64,000 nt of DNA from Opitutales bacterium (GTDB taxonomy: Bacteria; Verrucomicrobiota; Verrucomicrobiia; Opitutales; UBA2987). The notes beneath the pieces were generated by a model. The model searched no databases. It worked only from the letters and a program-made list of their open reading frames with translations, and was not told the origin of the DNA. This document shows, in pieces, positions 57,984 through 64,000 of this stretch; position 1 is the first letter of the stretch; the number at the start of each line of letters is the position of its first letter. A program made the translations under genes and the position numbers. The DNA lies in the NCBI GenBank assembly GCA_021772515.1, contig JAJFLU010000052.1, forward strand, positions 1-64,000, in the 5' to 3' direction.

Positions 57984-58382
57984 TCAGGATAATAGCAGAA
58001 ATCCAAAAACTGCAGAAAATCCTGCCGCCAAAACACAGCCAAGGTGAAATAGAGCGCTGATAAACTCCTTTCGGCCATAATCGAAAAATCCATCATCTTC
58101 ATCGAGATCGGGAGTTTCGATTTTATCCACATTGACCCCCAATTCTCGCAACTGCGCACGAACTTCCGTGATGTACTGGTTTCCAATGACGACCCGGTCA
58201 AACTCCAGCTCAGGAATCCTTTTCGGCGGTATTATCGCCAAGCCCTTCACATATTTTCCATGCAAATTGGGATTATTGTCAGCAAATCCCAGCACTCGAC
58301 AGCTTCCATTCTCCTTTTTCACGGCCCGAAAAGCGCGTAATCCCAATTCACCGGCTCCAAATATGAGAACCCGCTCAGTCAT
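57984..58382 (-). CDS. Small Rossmann-fold protein of the glycan cluster
   Basis: This protein of 132 residues has one Rossmann-like domain with RVLIFGAGELGLRAF near 4-18, GFADNNPNLHGKYVKG near 30-45 and a hydrophobic C-terminus (CVLAAGFSAVFGFLLLS) that could be a membrane segment. The first half resembles the PglD N-terminal domain and the CoA-binding-like domains at the ends of two other proteins in this cluster. The ATG at 58382 overlaps the stop of the upstream GT2 gene by 4 bp (ATGA), so this start is preferred to 58421. Function unknown. Confidence 0.7.
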   Translation of the reverse strand: MTERVLIFGAGELGLRAFRAVKKENGSCRVLGFADNNPNLHGKYVKGLAIIPPKRIPELEFDRVVIGNQYITEVRAQLRELGVNVDKIETPDLDEDDGFFDYGRKEFISALFHLGCVLAAGFSAVFGFLLLS

Positions 58383-59401
58383 AGTCCACAGCCTCCTGAA
58401 ATCTTTTTTGGTTGCTTCCAAATGGTCGTTTTTTCTGATTTACCAACAAAACGGGCACGCCCGAGTCGCAAATTGGACATTGCGCTCGAAAACTTGAGGT
58501 TGATTCCAAGCAGCCAAACAGGAAAAAAAAGCAGAGAAATCAGGCTGATCCGCAGCCCCAACAAACCCCGAGGCAGGTTTTCAATCAGATAAAACAGTTG
58601 GGACCGCTTGAGAGCCCCTCTTTGCAGGTCTTCGGTCAATGCAAAAAGAGATCGCAGAAAAAACTGACCGTCAAAAAATTGGAGAATGGCTTTCTCGCGC
58701 CATGCAGTATCGTCGATCGCACAACAAGACCGACACCATGAATAAAAGACTGAACGCCCCATGTTCTCGGGCGGATCCGAAAACCCCCTTTGCATCAACG
58801 GGCGGCTCAATATTTTAACGGATCTGTTTTCTCTGACCAGTTTATGCACAAAAGGTAAGTGGGGCCACAGGTAGTGCAAAATGTCATAACCTCGCATGAT
58901 GCTATCATCATCCAACAGGGATGACTTGAAAATCAGGCCGGGTAAAAATGTTGCCGTAAAGTAAAAACGCGATCCACCGGCAATCAAGACAGGCGCGCTT
59001 CCGGCATAGCCGTAGTCCTTTTTCTTTAGCCCGGGAGAACCCGCCAATATAACATCGAAGGAACCCTCTTCGATTAGCCCAATCAATTCCTCTGCGACGG
59101 TGAGATCGAAATAATCGTCATCGCACAAAATCCATTTGTATCCTTTGCATGGCGCTGAAAAGGCCTCCATGAAATTGGCGCAACCGCCTATATTTTTTTC
59201 TCGCCGAAGGAGTTTGAGATTGGTAAAGGAAGTTTTAAATTGTTCGCAAACCTCCGGAGTGCGGTCGGTACTGGCGTTATCCAGAATAGATGCAAAACAG
59301 GGCGCAAATGGACTTTCCGCCAAACGTAAAAGCGTTTTTTCCAATTTATCCGCCCGATTGTAAGTAATCAGAAAAATCTGTAGTTTGTCAGATAGGGCCA
59401 A
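58379..59401 (-). CDS. GT2-family glycosyltransferase
   Basis: This 340-residue protein is a family 2 glycosyltransferase: IFLITYNRADKLEKTLLRL near 9-27, DNASTDRTPEV and the DDD motif in KWILCDDDYFD near 88-98. C-terminal helices, including LGLRISLISLLFFPVWLLGINL, suggest membrane contact. The usual acceptor-site GG motif of family members is changed. It follows a GT2 gene upstream after 48 bp and overlaps the next gene by 4 bp. Donor and acceptor unknown. Confidence 0.85.
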   Translation of the reverse strand: MALSDKLQIFLITYNRADKLEKTLLRLAESPFAPCFASILDNASTDRTPEVCEQFKTSFTNLKLLRREKNIGGCANFMEAFSAPCKGYKWILCDDDYFDLTVAEELIGLIEEGSFDVILAGSPGLKKKDYGYAGSAPVLIAGGSRFYFTATFLPGLIFKSSLLDDDSIMRGYDILHYLWPHLPFVHKLVRENRSVKILSRPLMQRGFSDPPENMGRSVFYSWCRSCCAIDDTAWREKAILQFFDGQFFLRSLFALTEDLQRGALKRSQLFYLIENLPRGLLGLRISLISLLFFPVWLLGINLKFSSAMSNLRLGRARFVGKSEKTTIWKQPKKISGGCGL

Positions 59402-59449
59402 GGGTTGTCCTTATATTTTACGGATTACAATGGAATCAATTTGGGTCCA

Positions 59450-60868
59450 TCAAATTTTAATTTGGGACAATTCCTTACCATTATAGACCAAATCGAGGAA
59501 ATAGATAAAATCTTTTCCATAAGAATATTTCCAGGTATTAAGTTTTTTATAAATGGCATGTTTACCCATTGTTGATGCCACTATGATGATATCGAAATCT
59601 TTGTTTTTTAGCGCCCGGGGATCACGAATATCATAACCATTGATTTTCCCTCCCCAGACACTTTTATTATTATCAACAAAGTAGGAAACCTCCCACCCTG
59701 CCATTTCAGCTAACCGCAGACTATGAAGACCGCCACCACCAGATCCGAAAACTACAGCCGACTTCACGTTTTCAAGCCAGCGTACCGTTTTGAATTTCCG
59801 TGAATTACGGCGAATACCAATACTCTTTGCCTTCCCGTTGAGAGGCACATTGCCGTTGCTGCCATTTTGCGCCATCAAGTAACAATTGTCTTCTAAATCG
59901 GAAACCCAATTGGACAATTCGATAACCCTTCCCCTATACGACTGAATAAAACTGGATAGTAATGCGCTATTGCCTTCAATTTTCTGATTCAAATAACGCA
60001 CGAATTCATCCAGATTTCCCTCAAATTTCTGTAGGCCGAAGAGACAATTTAAAAGGTTGGATTTTTTACGTTTGGAATATTTTTTAATATGCCGGTTATT
60101 CAAAAAATTGTCCACGTATGAGACGACTAAATTCGGTTTTCCAATACGGTTCAGCTCATCTCTCAGAAAACTTACAAAATAGTAACATAGCTCGGCCACT
60201 GATTGACCCGCATTCGATACTGAACTGTTCTTTTTATGCCGCCGATAATATACCAGCGGCTCCAACAATAATTTTATTCGATGCCCCGCCAGTACACAGC
60301 GCACCCAATAATCGTAATCGGCCGTAAAGTTCAGTTCCGCGCGCAAAGGACCCAAATTTTGAAACACTTCCCGCCGCATGAGAACCGAGGGCATACACAC
60401 TCGATTGACGGCGATGTATGATTCGATCTGACTCAAATCTAACCTATGATTGAACCACCAATCCGGACATTCTGGAGAATCATAAATATCTCCATTCTCG
60501 TCTATGCCCTGCACGTGCGTCGCGCTTAAATCGTAATCAACATTGTTTTCCAGAAAAGCGACCTGTTTTTCTATTTTGTCTGGAAAAAACAAATCGTCGG
60601 CATGGATATTCGCCAGATACTTACCCTTGCACCGCTCGAATCCATAATTAAAAACGTCCGCCTTTATGTTCTTTTTTAGACTGTAAAGCCGTATCCGTGG
60701 ATCGCGAAATTTCCTGATTACCTTAAGCGATTTATCAGTGGAGGCATTTTCAACGATTATTAGTTCAAAATTGGAGTAAGTTTGATCCAGAACTGATTGA
60801 ATCGTTTGGCCCACATATTTCTCATAATTGTAAGAGGGCAGCACAATGGATACTAGCGGCTGAGACAT
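59450..60868 (-). CDS. GT2 glycosyltransferase with C-terminal Rossmann domain
   Basis: This 472-residue protein joins a GT2 domain (SIVLPSYNYEKYVGQTI near 7-23, ENASTDKSLKVI, ANIHADDLFFPDKI with the DD motif near 88-101) to a C-terminal part. A helical linker covers about 240-355, and a Rossmann-like domain starts at SAVVFGSGGGGLHSLRLAEMAG near 368, with YFVDNNKSVWGGKINGYDI and IIIVASTMGKHAIYKKL. The second domain resembles the sugar-modifying Rossmann proteins of this cluster. A fusion of synthesis and modification functions seems likely. Base composition is AT-rich. Confidence 0.85.
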   Translation of the reverse strand: MSQPLVSIVLPSYNYEKYVGQTIQSVLDQTYSNFELIIVENASTDKSLKVIRKFRDPRIRLYSLKKNIKADVFNYGFERCKGKYLANIHADDLFFPDKIEKQVAFLENNVDYDLSATHVQGIDENGDIYDSPECPDWWFNHRLDLSQIESYIAVNRVCMPSVLMRREVFQNLGPLRAELNFTADYDYWVRCVLAGHRIKLLLEPLVYYRRHKKNSSVSNAGQSVAELCYYFVSFLRDELNRIGKPNLVVSYVDNFLNNRHIKKYSKRKKSNLLNCLFGLQKFEGNLDEFVRYLNQKIEGNSALLSSFIQSYRGRVIELSNWVSDLEDNCYLMAQNGSNGNVPLNGKAKSIGIRRNSRKFKTVRWLENVKSAVVFGSGGGGLHSLRLAEMAGWEVSYFVDNNKSVWGGKINGYDIRDPRALKNKDFDIIIVASTMGKHAIYKKLNTWKYSYGKDFIYFLDLVYNGKELSQIKI

Positions 60869-60880
60869 TATGCTTAACTG

Positions 60881-62107
60881 CTAAAGATTATACAGCTTAA
60901 CGATTTCCCGCTTACCGGAAGTTGCCCTGATAATTTCGGCCTCAATTTCCGGTTGAAATACCCGTGAGGAAATTAGCACAGCTTCTCCATGATTATTTAA
61001 ATCATCGGGACCAATTATGGGGGTTTTGTTCATTTTTTTTCCATAGTAACGGGCATTGGAATCGATAAAGGCTTTGATGTTCAAATCCGCAAAACTTGTG
61101 CTTTCCAGCAACCTCTGAGTATGTGTGCCAACCCCCCAGACAAGTATCGGCGTTTTCGACTCTACGAGTCGGTCGATTGTCTCAATAATTCTTCGCTCTA
61201 CATTTTTGGATGTATTAATATAACTTTGCAAAGCTATCAAACTTATATCATCAGGAACCACATTACCCTGAAAATTGCCTGGATTATCAAATAAAGCCGA
61301 GATATTCGGCATGATTGTCGAAGATGAATAACGCCTATCGTTCTGTTCGTCCCAAACCTTTCCAAATCCCTGCGTAACTAGCAGATTTTCCAGAGATCGA
61401 GTTGAGAAAAATATAATATGTTCGGTGCTGAATTCCTGAAACGGGGCATCTTCAAATACATCGAACCGGAGAGCGTCCGGAACCTCCAAATAGAGTTTTC
61501 CTCCCGGCGCGAGGAGACCTTTGATTTTCTCTAAAACAGGACCTAACGTGCAAACATGTTCAAGAACACCGACGAGTAGAATCAGGTCAAACGAATGGGG
61601 CGCGAGCTTCAAGCCTGATATGGTAGAGGTGTGAACCTCAATTCCATACAGATTCCTGGCCGCTTTGGCGCAGGCAGGAGAGGGATCAACTCCCAGTAAA
61701 TTTCTGTAACCCTTCTTCTTAAACTCGGCTAATTGGCCTCCGGTTGAGCAACCAATATCCAGAATCCGGATTTCCTTATCTGGAAACCGAGGGGCCAACA
61801 AATTGAAAATTTGAGAAAAACGCTGCAAATCGTAAGGTGATTGTTTTCCCTCGCTTTGGCCAAATTCGTATTTGGACATTTCACCATAGTAACGGTCAAA
61901 TTCCTGTTGTTCAGGCAGATCGTCGGCAAAGGCAAAACCGCACTCTCGACAAACAACTACATCATAGCCATCAAGTAGATTTCCATCGGAAAATCCGCTG
62001 AATTCCTGTCTAAAAAGAAATCGGGCCTCACTGCAATCGCATACCTGGCAATTTTGCTTCAGGGCATGTCTTTTGTTGGAGGATATTTTCGTAGCAGTCG
62101 CGATCAT
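60881..62107 (-). CDS. Zinc-binding C-methyltransferase-like protein
   Basis: This 408-residue protein has the three-domain layout of sugar C-methyltransferases. An N-terminal zinc-binding region has CQVC and CRECGF cysteine pairs (about 20-60). A central SAM-binding domain contains ILDIGCSTGGQLAEFKKKGY near 114-133, and LLVGVLEHV and LAPGGKLYLEVPD follow near 180-210. A C-terminal Rossmann-like domain has PILVWGVGTHTQRLLES and AFIDSNARYYGKKMNKTPI. It should methylate a sugar nucleotide or glycan. It overlaps the FkbM gene by 4 bp. Confidence 0.88.
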   Translation of the reverse strand: MIATATKISSNKRHALKQNCQVCDCSEARFLFRQEFSGFSDGNLLDGYDVVVCRECGFAFADDLPEQQEFDRYYGEMSKYEFGQSEGKQSPYDLQRFSQIFNLLAPRFPDKEIRILDIGCSTGGQLAEFKKKGYRNLLGVDPSPACAKAARNLYGIEVHTSTISGLKLAPHSFDLILLVGVLEHVCTLGPVLEKIKGLLAPGGKLYLEVPDALRFDVFEDAPFQEFSTEHIIFFSTRSLENLLVTQGFGKVWDEQNDRRYSSSTIMPNISALFDNPGNFQGNVVPDDISLIALQSYINTSKNVERRIIETIDRLVESKTPILVWGVGTHTQRLLESTSFADLNIKAFIDSNARYYGKKMNKTPIIGPDDLNNHGEAVLISSRVFQPEIEAEIIRATSGKREIVKLYNL

Positions 62108-63093
62108 TCAAAAAATCCTCCCGGTCTTTCTGAAAATAACGGCGCGCGCCAACCTTTAGTGGAATTTTCCCTAACGCCACTAAATGTTATAATCTTATCG
62201 CTATGTTTTTCTTTATGCAGAAAAAAGAAGTTCTTCTCCTCGGTTTGTTCGTCCATCCGAAAAAATTCGATCAATTTTCCATTTCGTGAGTAAAAACAAC
62301 GATAATTTTCGCCCGCCAGTAATTCGATAATATCGTTGGGATGGTAGTTGAAATTGGCGGCATGCTTCCGTAGCATCTCTGCAAAGATGATAGGCTTTGA
62401 AGTGCGAATAGTTTCGATGCCACCTTCGAGAACAAACAATTCAGCGCCTTCCACATCAATTTTCAAAAAATCGGCTCCAGAATGAAAATCCGCCAACACT
62501 TCATCCATCTTTCTTACTAGACACCGATGCTCAATCCCTTGGTCACCTGCCGTCGGCGAAGTTGAAGCCGCTCCCAAAATTTCCGGATCCGCATAAAATA
62601 TTCGCTCCTCTGACTCACTGAATAGTCCATACGAAAAAGCGCTTATATTTTCCAACTTGTTGATCTGAATATTATCCCTTAAAAACCCATAGGTTCTTTT
62701 AATTGGCTCGAAGGCAAAAACTCGCGAGTTCGGATAAATTTTTGCAACATGCAATCCGTACCATCCAAGGTTGGCGCCGATGTCCAGAAAGGTCATGCCG
62801 TCATCAACCAATTTCAGGAGCATGGCGGAATCTTCTTTCTCATATTCGTGTAGATTTATGGCCACAATTGGTGGAATTCCCTTGTCCGTAGGATCACACT
62901 TAATCTTAACTCCGTGAGGTCGAGATGTGAGCACCACCCCCGTATCATTAACCTCCACGGAGGCAACACCCGTCCCACGCAATAGACTACTCAAATCGCT
63001 GAGAACCCCGTATTGCTGTCTCATGCGAACAAAAAGATCATCACGGGTAATTTCACCGTTTTCATATGATTCCCTGATTTCAATCAATTTCAT
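62104..63093 (-). CDS. FkbM-family methyltransferase
   Basis: This 329-residue protein contains an FkbM-type methyltransferase domain: GMTFLDIGANLGWYGLHVAKIYP near 118-140, VFAFEPIKRTYGFLRDNI near 144-161, and FLKIDVEGAELFVLEGG near 225-241. FkbM-type enzymes often methylate hydroxyl groups of sugars or polyketides. It begins 4 bp inside the end of the epimerase gene and overlaps the next gene by 4 bp; the set is translationally coupled. Confidence 0.9.
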   Translation of the reverse strand: MKLIEIRESYENGEITRDDLFVRMRQQYGVLSDLSSLLRGTGVASVEVNDTGVVLTSRPHGVKIKCDPTDKGIPPIVAINLHEYEKEDSAMLLKLVDDGMTFLDIGANLGWYGLHVAKIYPNSRVFAFEPIKRTYGFLRDNIQINKLENISAFSYGLFSESEERIFYADPEILGAASTSPTAGDQGIEHRCLVRKMDEVLADFHSGADFLKIDVEGAELFVLEGGIETIRTSKPIIFAEMLRKHAANFNYHPNDIIELLAGENYRCFYSRNGKLIEFFRMDEQTEEKNFFFLHKEKHSDKIITFSGVRENSTKGWRAPLFSERPGGFFE

Positions 63094-64000
63094 TGGAAAC
63101 TCCTTACTGTTCTTTTAAACCCTTCATCCACACCGACTTGTGGATTCCACCCAAGCCGTCTTATTTTTGAAATATCAACTGTAAATCCGTTTTGCTGACT
63201 GGACATGCTGCTGTGCGAAGGTATTTTTATTCGCATCTCCAATTGTTTTTCTGGAAAAAGTAAGCACATTTTTTTTGCTAGATCTCCGATACTGCACCCT
63301 GCCTCGGTATTGACCAGATTGTAGGCCTCGCCACCCTGCCCTTGCAGTAAAAGCAGGAATAAACCTCGTGCCGCATCGCTCAAATAGCAGAAATGACGAA
63401 TGGCGCTGCCATCGCTGTTCAGCGCTATGCTTTTGCCCGCTAGCACACAGTCCACAAAATCCGTAAAAACTCGCCCATCGGCAAGGGGCATACCCGGCCC
63501 GTAGGTATGTCCAAGTCGGGCGCTAACGGCGCTGACTCCGCGCTGTTGGTGCCAACAGGCGCAGAGATGTTCACCAATTCGCTTGCCTTGCCCATAGCAA
63601 GTAAAGAATTCCATCGGATCTAGCGATGCGAACTCACTATCTTCACCGGGTTTTTGAGACAAATCCAGATCGCCATATACCGACCCGCTGCTCAGAAATA
63701 GAAATTTTCGACACCGGTTTTTGGCAGCTAGTTTTAGCAAATTTTGTGTTCCGAAAACATTTGGTTCGAGAACTCCCAGAGGATCTTTGGCAAAATACCT
63801 ACCGGCCGCCGGGCTCGCCCCATGAACAATATAGTGAACCGGTTCGTCGATCACTATTTCCTGACTTAAATCAGCTTCAATTATTTCCAGGTCCAGGCGT
63901 GTGCGATAGTTTGCAAATCTTTTTTCCGTTTTTTGGCGATCACGAACCAGGGCCAGCACCCGGCAAGGTTGATTCAATCCTTTCTCATTCAGGAAAAGCA
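63090..64000 (-). CDS. NAD-dependent epimerase/dehydratase, cut by the window end
   Basis: This protein belongs to the extended short-chain dehydrogenase group that converts nucleotide sugars. The frame stays open to the last base of the window, and the N-terminal GxxGxxG motif is missing, so the gene begins beyond position 64000. The visible part has VHYIVHGASPAAGRYF, FLFLSSGSVYGDLDL, the catalytic YxxxK in CYGQGKRIGEHL, SARLGHTYGPGMPLADGR and RHFCYLSDAARGLFLLL. It leads the translationally coupled set toward the FkbM gene. Substrate unknown. Confidence 0.9.
   Translation of the reverse strand, partial: LFLNEKGLNQPCRVLALVRDRQKTEKRFANYRTRLDLEIIEADLSQEIVIDEPVHYIVHGASPAAGRYFAKDPLGVLEPNVFGTQNLLKLAAKNRCRKFLFLSSGSVYGDLDLSQKPGEDSEFASLDPMEFFTCYGQGKRIGEHLCACWHQQRGVSAVSARLGHTYGPGMPLADGRVFTDFVDCVLAGKSIALNSDGSAIRHFCYLSDAARGLFLLLLQGQGGEAYNLVNTEAGCSIGDLAKKMCLLFPEKQLEMRIKIPSHSSMSSQQNGFTVDISKIRRLGWNPQVGVDEGFKRTVRSFQ

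Overview
The window looks like chromosomal DNA from a Gram-negative bacterium of the Verrucomicrobiota, most likely an Opitutae/Puniceicoccales-type marine or aquatic lineage. This is an inference from gene content and style: an outer-membrane lipid-bridge operon of the ydbH-ynbE-ydbL type, an FmdB-like protein without cysteines, Fe/Mn-SOD, GpgS-type osmolyte synthesis, and many interspersed intergenic repeats of the kind seen in Verrucomicrobia and Planctomycetes. No rRNA or single-copy phylogenetic marker other than Ffh and IF-1 is present to prove it.

Layout. 1-6.7 kb: ffh behind a repeat that carries a promoter-like sequence, an HpcH-type aldolase, a YheT-type hydrolase and a large MASE1/PAS/GAF hybrid histidine kinase. 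7-10 kb: the FmdB-like gene and the ydbH-ynbE-ydbL operon. 10-14 kb: an orphan set of phage head-tail/tail-fibre-like genes, all on the minus strand, separated by polypyrimidine tracts and CATCCGTGTTCATC-type repeats. 14.3-23.9 kb: a DUF1877 gene broken by one stop codon, carbonic anhydrase, an AT-rich methyltransferase, sodA, tadA, infA, an iron/haem ABC permease and ATPase, a candidate small RNA, then an SDR39U1 epimerase, a DMT permease, dtd and a 3-methyladenine glycosylase. 24.1-27.3 kb: tRNA-Arg(UCU), with its 5' half and flank duplicated 2.5 kb away. Between the copies lie a VapBC45-like toxin-antitoxin pair and an unknown protein, and the second copy is interrupted by a probable MITE. 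27-34.5 kb: small membrane and secreted proteins, a cysteine-synthase-like gene with a stray copy of its 3' end, a membrane-anchored L7/L12-like protein and a ferredoxin-nucleotide cyclase fusion. 34.5-39.2 kb: a YtcJ-like amidohydrolase, dinB, an LRR protein and a RelE/CopG toxin-antitoxin pair.

39.6-44.4 kb: a second copy of the promoter-bearing repeat precedes a four-gene operon: an M20 peptidase homologue lacking catalytic residues, a GpgS-type GT81 glycosyltransferase, a GT4 glycosyltransferase and a HAD protein. This operon probably makes a glucosylglycerate-type compatible solute or a derivative. 44.4-55 kb: a conserved unknown gene with a 1267-residue AsmA-like protein, a GbsR-type regulator, an FAD oxidoreductase and an operon of membrane/TPR proteins of unknown role. 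54.5-64 kb: a surface-polysaccharide cluster on the minus strand (cytidylyltransferase, several GT2 enzymes, UDP-galactopyranose mutase, two methyltransferases, Rossmann-domain proteins and an epimerase cut by the window end), with many 4-bp stop/start overlaps.

The most unusual signals are the three-copy dispersed element with a TTGTGG-N16/17-TATAAT-like core, always placed upstream of a gene and in its orientation; the degenerate M20 homologue inside the osmolyte operon; the tRNA-Arg islet; the orphan phage tail cassette; and the candidate small RNA near 20.6 kb.
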